64,000 nt of DNA from GCA-2730975 sp964576585 (GCA_964576585.1 CAZNWO010000001.1:1-64000); one strand, 5' to 3'; numbered from the stretch's first letter, positions 27,198-35,990 are shown. The notes: generated by a model not told the origin, from the sequence alone. Numbers and translations are program-made.

Positions 27198-28079
27198 TCA
27201 TTTGCCCAAGTGGCTCTTGGCTTTATCCAAAGTCCGCTTTTCCTCAACGGTAAGGGATCCAAAGCCCTTGTCGTTGATTTTATCTAAAATCCGATCCACT
27301 TCTTGCTGCACGATTTGGCGATCGTCAAGGTTGACTGAGTAACCAGTCGGAGTAGCTACCTTGCGAGGGGGCTTCGAGGGCTTGAGCCATGAAGGCCTCT
27401 GGATGCGAGGTCGTCGGACCGCGCGCCCAAATTGTCCCTTCTTCATATAGCCAAAGAAGAATAGGCCCGCCAACATTCCACCGAGGTGGGCCGAATGAGC
27501 AACACCTCCCATTCCCTTGAGCTCGGAAAAGAGAAACCCGTAGGTCTCGATTCCCAAAAGGCCCCAAAGGATCCACTTCGGCTTTAGGGTGCATGGCAGC
27601 ACGAAGAAAAGAAGCAGAGTTATAGGTTGATCGGGGCGACGAAGGCAAAAGGTGGTCAGGAAAGACATTGCGATCGCCGAAGCACCCACCAGTGCACTTC
27701 CCGACATGTTGAAAAGGAACCAAAGCAATGCTCCGGAGACGGCTCCTGCCAACGCCAACCAGGCCATCATGGTAGAGCCAATGTCTGCCTCAAGGGCACG
27801 TCCAATGAAAAAAATCGCCAACAAGTTGAGCACCAAATGCCAAGCCCCTTCATGCAAAAAGGCATAAGTCGCTAAAGTCCAGATTTTCCCAACAAGCAAT
27901 CCCTCGGGAGTAAAGGCGGTCCAATCAAAAAACATCTCGTTGGAGACGCGGCTACCCAATGCCTCCACAAAGCTCTGCAGGACGAAACATGCTATCAGGG
28001 CGATCAGCAGCGGCTTAAGGAACCCTCCGGAACCTGCGCCAAAGCTCGGGGACCTCATGTATGGCCTGTCGTAAAGCAT
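27198..28079 (-). CDS. Rhomboid-family intramembrane serine protease
   Basis: Six or so hydrophobic helices span about 20-210. HEGAWHLVLN (76-85) is the conserved His/Asn loop-helix. GASA (132-135) holds the catalytic Ser134, and AHLGG holds the catalytic His198. The motif is GASA rather than the commoner GxSG. The C-terminal 80 residues are cytoplasmic, basic then helical, and end with a short coiled segment. Substrates are unknown. It lies upstream of prc on the same strand with a 101-base gap, so it is probably a separate transcript driven from 28128-28156. Confidence 0.88.
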   Translation of the reverse strand: MLYDRPYMRSPSFGAGSGGFLKPLLIALIACFVLQSFVEALGSRVSNEMFFDWTAFTPEGLLVGKIWTLATYAFLHEGAWHLVLNLLAIFFIGRALEADIGSTMMAWLALAGAVSGALLWFLFNMSGSALVGASAIAMSFLTTFCLRRPDQPITLLLFFVLPCTLKPKWILWGLLGIETYGFLFSELKGMGGVAHSAHLGGMLAGLFFFGYMKKGQFGRAVRRPRIQRPSWLKPSKPPRKVATPTGYSVNLDDRQIVQQEVDRILDKINDKGFGSLTVEEKRTLDKAKSHLGK

Positions 28080-28127
28080 CGTGTATGATTAAAAATTGGT
28101 AAATCTAGAAGCCCAGAGAGCCTATGT

Positions 28128-28156
28128 AATATAATATATCGTGCCTGCAAAGGCAA
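28128..28156 (-). promoter_or_regulatory. Candidate promoter of the rhomboid gene
   Basis: On the minus strand TTGCCT (28151-28156) and TATATT (28128-28133) are separated by 17 bases, matching four and five of six consensus positions. The leader to ATG 28079 would be about 42 bases. An inverted repeat overlaps the -35 side. Confidence 0.4.
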
Positions 28157-28181
28157 AAGGCAACCTTTAGAAATTGCAGGC
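28143..28181. repeat. Inverted repeat between rarA and the rhomboid gene
   Basis: GCCTGCAA (28143-28150) and TTGCAGGC (28174-28181) are perfect 8-base arms around a 23-base loop. The loop itself repeats AAGGCAA. It lies 12 bases after the rarA stop. No T-run follows on the minus strand, so an intrinsic terminator is doubtful; an operator or mRNA-end hairpin is possible. Confidence 0.45.
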
Positions 28182-28192
28182 GACAGAGGGAA

Positions 28193-29524
28193 TTAGCCTT
28201 GGGCTTGGAGGTTTTTGCGCAGCTTCTTCCATCTTGCGAGTCGTTCGGAGATTGCAGTTTCCGCTCCGGAATCTTGAGGAACAAAAAGCTCGAGGTTCGT
28301 TTCAAGGTAATCTTGCCCGGAAACATTTTCTGCAAAATCATGACTGTAAAGATAGGTCTCTTCTCCTTGTTCCCGATATTTCTTGTTGCGGCCATGCTTG
28401 TCTCGGATCGATGACGGCACTCGCTGAACGGAGTTTTCTCGAATCTCTTTCTTGGCTCGGGCCAGGGCTAGAGTAGAGCTGTTGCTCTTGGGACAAGTGG
28501 AGAGAAACAACGTTGCATGGGCCAAGCTCAACTCACATTCGGGAAGTCCGATAGTCTCGCACGCTCGAAAGACAGCATCCGCAACAAGCAAAGCTCGGGA
28601 ATCCGCCAAACCCACGTCCTCGGAAGCAAAGATAACCAAGCGACGAGCAATAAAGCGGGGTTCCTCGCCCCCGACGAGCATTTTCGCCAACCAATAAAGC
28701 GCCGCATCGGGATCATTGCCCCGCATGCTTTTGATAAAGGCGGAGGCGGTGTCGTAATGTTCATCTTCGTTGCGGTCGTAGGCAATATTTCTTTCTGCAA
28801 AGAATCCCGAGACCGTTTCCTCTGAAACGTTTCCTCCAAGGGGCAAGGCTTCGACGATTGTCTCTAGAAAAGTGTAGGCCCTTCGCAAATCTCCATCCGA
28901 CAGAACGGAGATGCGGCTGATTGCCTTTTCATCCGCCTTGCATTTTCGGGCACCTAGTCCTCGATCGCTGTCGGCAAGAGCTTGTTTAAGAGCCACGGCT
29001 ATTTGATCGGCGGAAATGGGCGACAAGGTAAAGAGCTGGCTGCGACTCAGCAGGGGATCGATGACGTAGTAACGGGGATTGTGGGTGGTTGCTCCAATCA
29101 ACCTGGCATGGCCCGATTCCAAGTCCGGCAAAAGGAGATCCTGCTGAGATTTGTTGAAGCGGTGAATCTCGTCCACAAACAAGTAGCTGTTCGCGGACCC
29201 ATGGTAACGACAGAGCTTGAGAGCCTCTCTTAATTCGGCGACATTAGAAGTCACGGCATTTACCCGAATGAGCCTACATTGACTTTCCGCAGCAATCACC
29301 GCGGCAAGGGAGGTTTTTCCGGAACCCGGAGGCCCCGCAAAAATCAAGTTTCCCAACCTGTTCTCACAAATCAGCTTCGGCAAAAGGCAACCCTTTCCCA
29401 AAACATGATCCTGACCTAGGATCTCCTCCAGTTTGCTTGGGCGCATCCTTTCCGCCAAGGGTCGCCTGGGAGGGGAGTCATCTCTTCCCTTTTCGAAAAA
29501 AATATCTTGAGAAGGTTTTGCCAT
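28193..29524 (-). CDS. rarA: Replication-associated recombination protein A (AAA+ ATPase, RarA/MgsA)
   Basis: RarA is a clamp-loader-like AAA+ protein acting at stalled replication forks. Starting at ATG 29524 (443 residues), it begins with RPLAERMRPSKLEEILGQDHVLG. Walker A is AGPPGSGKTSLA and Walker B is LFVDEIHRFNKSQQD. Sensor 1 is GATTHNP, followed by the C-terminal tetramerisation region with MLVGGEEPRFIARRLVIFASEDVG-type sequence. An extension to 29602 is hydrophobic and would cross the divergent comEC start, so it is rejected. It is divergent from comEC across 47 bases. Confidence 0.95.
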   Translation of the reverse strand: MAKPSQDIFFEKGRDDSPPRRPLAERMRPSKLEEILGQDHVLGKGCLLPKLICENRLGNLIFAGPPGSGKTSLAAVIAAESQCRLIRVNAVTSNVAELREALKLCRYHGSANSYLFVDEIHRFNKSQQDLLLPDLESGHARLIGATTHNPRYYVIDPLLSRSQLFTLSPISADQIAVALKQALADSDRGLGARKCKADEKAISRISVLSDGDLRRAYTFLETIVEALPLGGNVSEETVSGFFAERNIAYDRNEDEHYDTASAFIKSMRGNDPDAALYWLAKMLVGGEEPRFIARRLVIFASEDVGLADSRALLVADAVFRACETIGLPECELSLAHATLFLSTCPKSNSSTLALARAKKEIRENSVQRVPSSIRDKHGRNKKYREQGEETYLYSHDFAENVSGQDYLETNLELFVPQDSGAETAISERLARWKKLRKNLQAQG

Positions 29525-29571
29525 CTGGGCTTCAATAGAAGCGATTTGCGGCCAGCGTCGCAAGAGCAGTA

Positions 29572-31236
29572 ATGAAAATCCCCACTTCAAAGACAGCTGC
29601 ACTTCTTAGGGTTCCCTGGATTTGGTTGCTCTTGCCGGGGATTGGGGGATATGTCGCAGCACGAGAACTTGCACCAATTGAGCCGACTGCTTTTTTCATC
29701 TTGGCCATTATCCTTTTTGCTTTCGCTTCCTTGTCAAGCTGGCGAAAAAACTCGATCAACGGCATATGGGAACTTTGTTTTGCCGCAGGAAGCTTTTGCT
29801 TAAGCACGGCACATTATGCACACACCGAGGGTCATCGAAAGCCAAATGGGCACCAACTGTCAATGCCTCCAAGGGAGTTGATTTTGGAGATGGCAATCAA
29901 TCGGGTTTTCGAGCAACTCGAAAAAAGCGACGAATTTTCAGGCCTTGGGCTAATAACGGCAGCTCCAGTGATTCGGAAGGATTTGGTTGGGAAAAGAATA
30001 CATTTCAGGTTGTGGCAATCCGAACAAGGTCCATTGCCCATTGAGGGGGAAGTTATATTGGCAAACGCTGTATTGTATCCCTTGGATGGCCGCAAAGACG
30101 ATTCGTTCCAAAAACATCTTCTGGACAGGGACGTCTACTACCAGTTTCGAAGAGGAAGCCTGATCGGGGTAAAGAAAAGAGCCGGGACATTTGAAAGGTT
30201 TTGCCAAAACGCAAATCGAGAAATCGAAACTTGGCTCAAGCGAGGGGCGGATGCCAAAGACTCCAATTGCGCAAATATTTCCGTAGCCATGCTCTTGGGG
30301 AAAAAAGCTGCAATCCCACCCGACCAGAAGGAACGTTTCATCTTGGCTGGAGCAATGCACCTTTTTGCAATAAGCGGGTTGCACGTCGCAATCATTGCCG
30401 GACTTCTCACCTTGATACTGAGAGCACTTCCTGGTCCCAGTTGGCTTGAAACGATATTCTTGCTATCGATTCTTTTTGTTTACGTGAACATAACGGGAGC
30501 CGCTCCCTCCGCCGTACGGGCGTTCGTAATGATTGCATTTTGGAAGGCCTCGGGGTTGGCCGGCAGGAGAGGCGCCGCTTTTCCCGCACTCGTGGCCTCG
30601 GCGGTATTTGTCCTTGCTCTTGAGCCTGGGCAATTGCGTCAAAAGGGGTTTCAGCTTTCATACGCGGTCGTGGCATCCATCATCCTGTTTGGGGGGCCTC
30701 TCGGTGAAAAATTAACGGCACTCTTCAGACCTTGGCCTTTCCTGACAAATGAAGAACTAAGCGTACCGAAAAAGCTTGGTGTGCAAGCTTCCTCTTGGTT
30801 TGGTGGCGCCTTGAGCATAAGCATTGCCGCAAGTTTGGCCAGTGCTCCATTGACCGCAGAAGCTTTCGGAGTGTTTTCTCCGGGCGGAATCCTTCTCAAC
30901 GTATTTTTAGTTCTGCTTGCGGTCTTGGTTCTATGGCTTGCGGTCTTTTCCTTGCCGTTTGCGTCCCAAGGGATTTATTTTTTCAACGAAATCGTCTGGG
31001 CTTTGATTAGTTGCATGGATTGGCTGGTCCATTCATTCGTTTCCATTCCCGGCCTGTTTTTCAAGGCGGAGTCCAAGACGGATTGGGCACCGGAACTAAC
31101 CGTTGTCATCTACCTCGCAATATGCCTGATCACGGCCCGAAGGCTGCCAGAGGCATCGTGGAAAGCCTTTTCTGCGGCACCAGCTTGCACGATGTTTTTC
31201 ATTGCCTTTGGAGTGAACCTGTCTTTGGGAAAATAA
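29572..31236 (+). CDS. comEC: ComEC/Rec2-family DNA-uptake membrane protein lacking the metallo-beta-lactamase domain
   Basis: This polytopic inner-membrane protein of 554 residues has an N-terminal pair of helices and a soluble DUF4131-like segment (about 90-210). The competence domain follows, with the hallmark GAMHLFAISGLHVAII (near 258-273) and several further helices. Typical ComEC proteins run to about 750 residues and end with a metallo-beta-lactamase-like domain thought to trim the non-transported strand. Here translation stops after the last membrane helices with a clean TAA, followed 4 bases later by the next gene. It may move single-stranded DNA into the cytoplasm; natural competence is unproven. 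Confidence 0.85.
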   Translation: MKIPTSKTAALLRVPWIWLLLPGIGGYVAARELAPIEPTAFFILAIILFAFASLSSWRKNSINGIWELCFAAGSFCLSTAHYAHTEGHRKPNGHQLSMPPRELILEMAINRVFEQLEKSDEFSGLGLITAAPVIRKDLVGKRIHFRLWQSEQGPLPIEGEVILANAVLYPLDGRKDDSFQKHLLDRDVYYQFRRGSLIGVKKRAGTFERFCQNANREIETWLKRGADAKDSNCANISVAMLLGKKAAIPPDQKERFILAGAMHLFAISGLHVAIIAGLLTLILRALPGPSWLETIFLLSILFVYVNITGAAPSAVRAFVMIAFWKASGLAGRRGAAFPALVASAVFVLALEPGQLRQKGFQLSYAVVASIILFGGPLGEKLTALFRPWPFLTNEELSVPKKLGVQASSWFGGALSISIAASLASAPLTAEAFGVFSPGGILLNVFLVLLAVLVLWLAVFSLPFASQGIYFFNEIVWALISCMDWLVHSFVSIPGLFFKAESKTDWAPELTVVIYLAICLITARRLPEASWKAFSAAPACTMFFIAFGVNLSLGK

Positions 31237-31240
31237 GGTC

Positions 31241-31516
31241 ATGAAAAGCTCATACGAATTAGCCATGGAACGTTTTGGGGATGGGGATGACTCCAAAGCC
31301 CTTACCGATGAACAAAAAGCTGCGATTGCCGAGATCGAGGTAAAGTACAAAGCAAAGATTGCCGAAAGAAAAATCTTCTTGGAAAAAAGCCTCGCAGACG
31401 CTCTTGCAACTGAGAATGAGGGCGAGGCTGAGGAAATCCGCCGACAAATTGCCGAAGAAGTTTCAGCCTTGGAAGAGGAAGCGGAACAGGCGAAAGAGAA
31501 AATACGTCAAGCCTGA
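31241..31516 (+). CDS. Small conserved-looking coiled-coil protein
   Basis: This 91-residue protein is predicted almost wholly helical and highly charged. Heptad-like Leu/Ile/Ala spacing runs from about residue 20 to 88 (QKAAIAEIEVKYKAKIAERK and similar). There is no signal peptide. It begins 4 bases after the comEC stop, so it is very likely co-transcribed with comEC. The compact N-terminus (KSSYELAMERFG) looks like a conserved motif, but I cannot attach a function. It converges on the AraC-family gene. Confidence 0.7.
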   Translation: MKSSYELAMERFGDGDDSKALTDEQKAAIAEIEVKYKAKIAERKIFLEKSLADALATENEGEAEEIRRQIAEEVSALEEEAEQAKEKIRQA

Positions 31517-31569
31517 CCATCTTTGAGCGAATCGAAGGGTGCCACCTAAGCAAGGCGTCACCCTCAGAG

Positions 31570-32736
31570 TTAAACTCGAGGATGAATCTTGTATCTGTCG
31601 GGCAGCTTTCTGGCGAACCAGAACCAGACCTTGTTTCTCTTGATTGCAGAGAACTCAATGACTCGATTGCCGCCACTTTTCTTGACCAAACGAATAACGA
31701 CGTCCCTCACGTCTTGGCCTTGGGTTAATTGGCCGATGGTTTCGCGAGCGACGACCAAGTCTTTGGGCGCGGCAAAATTCATGAAGGGTTTCTTGACCAG
31801 TTCCTTGGGGGACCATCCGAGAAATTCCGCCCAAGCATCCGAATCTCCTTGGAAGAAAATTTCTCCATTTTTCAGTAAAATCGTCCCGCTGTAATCGCAA
31901 TCTTGCGAGAGCTCATCCATGGAATAGTCGCTGCGCAGGCGAGACCTGGCAGTCGGGTTTCTCATTTTATGGTAATGCTTGGGGGTAACTCCCACTCGCT
32001 TCTTAAAGGCGCGATGAAAATAATGCACGCTCTCGAAACCGCACTCCAAGGAAATCTCCTTTACGCTGACGCGTGCATTCGAGAGCAAGGTTTTCGCTCT
32101 CTCAATACGCTGCCGAATCAAATCCTCGGTAGGGCTTACCTCAAACTCGGTCTTGTAAAGAGCGGCAAAACGGCTGGTGCTGAGATTCGCCAGTTGTGCC
32201 ATTTGCTCGATCGACCAAGGCTTGATCAATTTTTCGTGAACTTGCTCGCGGACTTCCCTGAGCACATGAGAGTGGTCGGAAGCAAACCTAGAGTAATCGT
32301 CTTTCGCAAATCGAGAAAGCTTGATGATGAATTCCTCAAGAACAAGGGAGGTGACGCGCTTCCAATTCTGCTCACGATCCTCCATCTCCGTTTTGATCTT
32401 CTCGAACATGGAGGTGATGAAATGAGTACGATAGGGATAAAACGCCTCGTCCAAGGGGAAGCCTGTGCTCTGGGCAAGTTTCTCGGCAGCGGGTCCTGAA
32501 AACGAAAGCGAGTCTATGGTCCACGATTTTCCCGTAGCCTTTAGATAAAGTGGTTCGCTGGGAGAACGGAGGAGGCAGGCACCTTGCTCTACTTCCGTCA
32601 AGCCATTGGTCGTCTTCACTACTGCCGGGCTGTGGAAATGAATGAAGGTGAAATCATTGGAACCCTTGGGTTCGTCGAGTGTTACTTTCTGAGAGTGCTT
32701 TGCGGAAGCGTCGCAATTATTGACTTGGAGTTTCAC
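31570..32736 (-). CDS. AraC-family regulator with a C-terminal PAS-like domain
   Basis: Three parts are visible in 388 residues. Residues 1-110 form a beta-rich, cupin-like sensor typical of AraC proteins. About 165-260 is the double helix-turn-helix, with SIEQMAQLANLSTSRFAALYK and VSVKEISLECGFESVHYFHRAFKK. Residues 275-385 form a PAS-like fold, with LLKNGEIFFQGDSDAWAEF, then LGWSPKEL and PFMNFAAPKD. A sensor placed after the DNA-binding domain is unusual for this family. Targets are unknown; the divergent neighbour is cysS. Translation starts at GTG 32736. It probably responds to a ligand through the cupin, the PAS, or both. Confidence 0.83.
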   Translation of the reverse strand: MKLQVNNCDASAKHSQKVTLDEPKGSNDFTFIHFHSPAVVKTTNGLTEVEQGACLLRSPSEPLYLKATGKSWTIDSLSFSGPAAEKLAQSTGFPLDEAFYPYRTHFITSMFEKIKTEMEDREQNWKRVTSLVLEEFIIKLSRFAKDDYSRFASDHSHVLREVREQVHEKLIKPWSIEQMAQLANLSTSRFAALYKTEFEVSPTEDLIRQRIERAKTLLSNARVSVKEISLECGFESVHYFHRAFKKRVGVTPKHYHKMRNPTARSRLRSDYSMDELSQDCDYSGTILLKNGEIFFQGDSDAWAEFLGWSPKELVKKPFMNFAAPKDLVVARETIGQLTQGQDVRDVVIRLVKKSGGNRVIEFSAIKRNKVWFWFARKLPDRYKIHPRV

Positions 32737-33054
32737 GATAGTATTGGTGTGGTTTTCTTGTGGTGGGCAAAGTTTAGCAAAATAACCCTATATAGTTCAA
32801 ATTAGGGCGACGGCATTTGCGGGATTAATTTATTCAGGCAAGACCTCACAATAGGATTGGGTTATTTTAGGCACATCAAAAACCTGATAATTTAAAGGCT
32901 TGGGGGTCCTGTCAACTGCATAAGACAACTTTTAGCGGTGTGCCAAATCGTCGATAAAAAATACAAAGAGGTCATGTTCGTCGAAAGTCACGCCTCGCAG
33001 TGAAGACCGTTTTTGTTTGCCCGAGACCAAGCCACGCGCAACCTCCGCCAAACA
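32737..33054. other. Divergent intergenic region between the AraC-PAS gene and cysS
   Basis: These 318 bases should hold both divergent promoters, but no hexamer pair stands out. The clearest structure is a perfect 10-base inverted repeat, AAAATAACCC (32779-32788) and GGGTTATTTT (32859-32868). Its arms are centred 80 bases apart, and the first arm is about 45 bases upstream of the regulator's start. It could be a paired operator for autoregulation. No RNA gene or T-box was recognised before cysS. Confidence 0.5.
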
Positions 33055-34482
33055 ATGGACAAAGGAGAGCCAGGGGCATTTTTTGTTTACGACACGCTCA
33101 CTCGTGAAAAACAAAGGGTCTTTGCCGAAGATGGCGAGACCTTGAGGTTCTATTGCTGTGGTCCCACGGTTTACGGCCCCGCCCACATAGGAAACTTCAG
33201 GACATTCATCGCGCAGGATTTGTTCAGGAGGGTAGCGGAATGTTCGGGCATGAAGACCATGCATGTCAGAAATGTTACGGACGTTGACGACAAGACGATA
33301 CGAGATTCCCGTGCCGCAGGAAAGAAGCTCGATGAGTTTACCTCCGAGTGGAGGGCTTTTTTCGAGAACGACTGCAACTCGCTCGGCTTACTAACTCCCC
33401 ACGAAGAACCAAGTGCGGTAGTGCACATCCCGCAGCAAATTAAAATGATCGAGGACCTGTTTTCCTCGGGGCACGCCTACTTGGGGGAGGACGGCTCAGT
33501 ATACTTCAGGATATCCTCTTTCGAAAACTACGGCAAGTTGTCGGGTCTGGACAAAAGAGAAGTCCGAACCGCCCCAAGTGGCGAAACCATGGATCGAGAC
33601 GAATATTCAAAGGAGGACTTGCGGGATTTTGCACTATGGAAGGCTCGCCGAGAAGAAGATGGAGAAAATTTCTGGAATAGCCCGTGGGGAGAGGGGCGCC
33701 CCGGATGGCATCTCGAATGTAGCGCCATGTGCAGGGAATACCTGGGCGACTCTTTTGACATGCATTCCGGGGGAGAGGATTTGGTTTTTCCTCATCATGA
33801 AAACGAAATTGCCCAAAGCGAATGCTCTACCGGAAAAGCCTTTGCTCGTCATTGGTTTCACATCGCGCACCTAATGGTCGATGGAGGCAAAATGAGCAAG
33901 AGCCTAAACAACATGTACACGCTTTCGGACTTGCAGGCAAAGGGTTTTGTCCCTGAAGCCATTAGGTATTTACTTTTATCGGGTCACTATCGCCAATCGC
34001 TAAACTTCACGCTTTCGTCGTTGGATGCGGCCAGCGGGGCCTTGGCCAAACTCAAAAAGTTCGACGAATCTCTTGGCGCTGATAGACCTGCCGACTATTC
34101 GGAATCCGTTGCTAGAGGTCCCACGGAGCTTGGACCTTTTGAAGATTCCTGGAAATCATTGCTGGACGACTTGAATTCACCAAAGGCCTTAGGCGAACTT
34201 TTCGGTGCAATACGAGAAATAAATCTCGATCCGCTTTCATGTGAAGAAAAGACACGCATAAGGGATTCATTTTGGTTCATCCTACATGCGTTTGGATTAA
34301 AACTGGCCACCAACGATCAAATTGCGGAACCGCCGAAAGATGTAAAGGATCTTGCCGAAAGCCGAATGGAGGCTCGAAAACTGAAAGATTGGGGAAGGGC
34401 AGACGAGCTGCGCGAACAAATTGCGGAAAAGGGTTGGACGATCAAGGATTTGTCTGATGGCTACGAATTGACGCAGGCCTAA
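33055..34482 (+). CDS. cysS: Cysteinyl-tRNA synthetase
   Basis: This class I synthetase charges tRNA-Cys. The HIGH-type motif reads HIGN within CGPTVYGPAHIGNFR, preceded by a zinc cysteine. The other zinc ligands lie in WHLECSAM and in the HHENEIAQSE segment. The signature KMSKS appears in GGKMSKSLNN. ATG 33055 gives 475 residues. A reading from TTG 33013 adds 14 residues that do not fit the family start (which begins near FFVYDTLTREKQ) and is rejected. It converges with prmA across a short stem-loop. Confidence 0.96.
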   Translation: MDKGEPGAFFVYDTLTREKQRVFAEDGETLRFYCCGPTVYGPAHIGNFRTFIAQDLFRRVAECSGMKTMHVRNVTDVDDKTIRDSRAAGKKLDEFTSEWRAFFENDCNSLGLLTPHEEPSAVVHIPQQIKMIEDLFSSGHAYLGEDGSVYFRISSFENYGKLSGLDKREVRTAPSGETMDRDEYSKEDLRDFALWKARREEDGENFWNSPWGEGRPGWHLECSAMCREYLGDSFDMHSGGEDLVFPHHENEIAQSECSTGKAFARHWFHIAHLMVDGGKMSKSLNNMYTLSDLQAKGFVPEAIRYLLLSGHYRQSLNFTLSSLDAASGALAKLKKFDESLGADRPADYSESVARGPTELGPFEDSWKSLLDDLNSPKALGELFGAIREINLDPLSCEEKTRIRDSFWFILHAFGLKLATNDQIAEPPKDVKDLAESRMEARKLKDWGRADELREQIAEKGWTIKDLSDGYELTQA

Positions 34483-34504
34483 ATCGGGCTAAGCTAAGTC
34501 CGAT
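34483..34504. terminator. Stem-loop between the convergent cysS and prmA stops
   Basis: ATCGGGCT (34483-34490) and AGTCCGAT (34497-34504) form an 8-pair stem with one G-U pair around the loop AAGCTA. It fills the space between the two stop codons. There is no U-tract on either strand, so if it terminates transcription it is weak or factor-assisted. Confidence 0.35.
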
Positions 34505-35379
34505 CACTTTCTCCGAAGCTTCAACAAAGACCATTCGCCATCGTTCTGACTGTTTGTAGAAATCTCGAGCTTCATGTCCTGAGATTGCTCCAAGAAAACG
34601 GTGGCTGTCGATTCCAATTCTTCTCCAAGAATCCCCGAAAGGGCCAAGGTGCCCTCTGGTCGCATCGCCAGCAGGAGCAATCGAGCATTGTCTTGGAGCA
34701 GGTCAGCCTGCAGATTCGCAAGAATTAAGTCGCCTGAGTTGGGCAAAAGGCCCTTGTCAAAGCCACAGGTCGCGAAAGTCGTTGCTTCTTCCAGTCCGTT
34801 GGCCTGCGCATTCTCGCGGGCAATTCGAACTGCATCCGGATCGATATCAAAGCCCATGACCTCCCCAAAGCCCGACAAATGAGCAGAAAGGGCCAAGATT
34901 CCAGATCCACAACCAGCATCAATGCAGGCTTTCCCGCTAGGGTCTCCCTTTTCAACAAATGACACCAATGCATTCAGGCAAAGACGAGTGGTCTCGTGAA
35001 GACCAGTACCAAAGGCCATGCCCGGATCTAAATAAAGGGCCTGATGACCAGACGGCACCTGATAGCTGGATCGCTCCCATTCGGGAACCCAGTGAAGGGC
35101 CCCCATACTCCAAGCCGAAAAGTGTTCCTTGTATGACTCTTTCCAGTCAGTTTCCTGAAAAGCCTGAAAAGCCAACTTGGCTTCCTCGGGAACCAAAACA
35201 TTGCGGATTGTCTGCCAGGCATCCATGGCTTCGGCTTCGTTGTCAAAATAACCCTCCAGAGCACCTTCTCCCGTCAGGCGATTCACGACCAAGCTCCAGT
35301 TGGTGGGAGCCAATTCGCACAGGAAATCCTCAATCGGAGAAACCAACCCCGAAGAAACGGGGCAGCTGGCCTTGATCAT
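34504..35379 (-). CDS. prmA: Ribosomal protein L11 methyltransferase PrmA
   Basis: PrmA trimethylates ribosomal protein L11. The family hallmark LDPGMAFGTGLHETTRLCL is present near residues 118-136. It is followed by the SAM-binding ACIDAGCGSGILALSA, FDIDPDAV and the catalytic-site ILANLQADLL. The 291 residues match the family length, with a divergent N-terminal substrate domain. The start overlaps the purN stop by 4 bases (ATGA), making it the last gene of the grpE-dnaJ-rfaE2-purN-prmA run. Confidence 0.93.
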   Translation of the reverse strand: MIKASCPVSSGLVSPIEDFLCELAPTNWSLVVNRLTGEGALEGYFDNEAEAMDAWQTIRNVLVPEEAKLAFQAFQETDWKESYKEHFSAWSMGALHWVPEWERSSYQVPSGHQALYLDPGMAFGTGLHETTRLCLNALVSFVEKGDPSGKACIDAGCGSGILALSAHLSGFGEVMGFDIDPDAVRIARENAQANGLEEATTFATCGFDKGLLPNSGDLILANLQADLLQDNARLLLLAMRPEGTLALSGILGEELESTATVFLEQSQDMKLEISTNSQNDGEWSLLKLRRK

Positions 35380-35978
35380 GCCGCGGGGTAGGGTATGACG
35401 CCCAAGGACAAATCACGGATCACGGATGGAAGTACCATATGTTCGGCAGCGTGAATTTTTTGGGATAGCAACTCAAGTGTGTCCCCAGGCATGACCCGAA
35501 CCGGGGCTTGTGCGATTATTTCCCCTCCATCCACTTCCTCGTTAACCCAATGAATGGTGCAGCCCGTAACCTTGACCCCCCGATCATGAGCTTGCCTGAT
35601 TGCATCCAGTCCTACAAAGCTAGGAAGTAGACTTGGGTGCAGGTTTATAATCTTGCCGGGAAAGGCTTGCAGAAAGGAAGCTTTCAACACCCGCATGAAG
35701 CCTGCAAGGACAATTAGGTCGGGCTCGTCTGCGGAAATAGCTTCGATCCATTGCCCTTCGGCCTCTCCATCGAGTTTCGTCCTGAAGGATCCGGGATCCA
35801 AATGAGCGGCCTTCACCTGAAAACCTTCTGCTTTTTGAAGAATGCCGGCTTCAGCAACATCGCTGTAGACAGCTGCAATCTCAACCTCTTCCAGTTGACC
35901 GGTGCTGACGGCAGAAAGTATTGCTTCGGCATTAGACCCTGAACCAGAGCCAAGGATGACGACTTTCATTGAAGACAT
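35376..35978 (-). CDS. purN: Phosphoribosylglycinamide formyltransferase
   Basis: PurN formylates glycinamide ribonucleotide with 10-formyl-THF in purine synthesis. The catalytic triad is visible as N112 and H114 in INLHPSLLPSF and D150 in NEEVDGGEI. The N-terminal phosphate loop GSGSGSNAEAI also fits. ATG 35978 gives 200 residues; ATG 35969 gives 197, starting MKVVILGSG, which is closer to the usual N-terminus. It follows rfaE2 by 12 bases and overlaps prmA by 4. Confidence 0.94.
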   Translation of the reverse strand: MSSMKVVILGSGSGSNAEAILSAVSTGQLEEVEIAAVYSDVAEAGILQKAEGFQVKAAHLDPGSFRTKLDGEAEGQWIEAISADEPDLIVLAGFMRVLKASFLQAFPGKIINLHPSLLPSFVGLDAIRQAHDRGVKVTGCTIHWVNEEVDGGEIIAQAPVRVMPGDTLELLSQKIHAAEHMVLPSVIRDLSLGVIPYPAA

Positions 35979-35990
35979 TGCTGACAGGTA

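Noticed and set aside
26551..27342. 263-codon plus-strand frame opposite prc
   Set aside because: It is antisense to a well-supported protease gene and resembles no known protein.
32737..33054. T-box or other riboswitch before cysS
   Set aside because: No T-box core, specifier arrangement or antiterminator was found.
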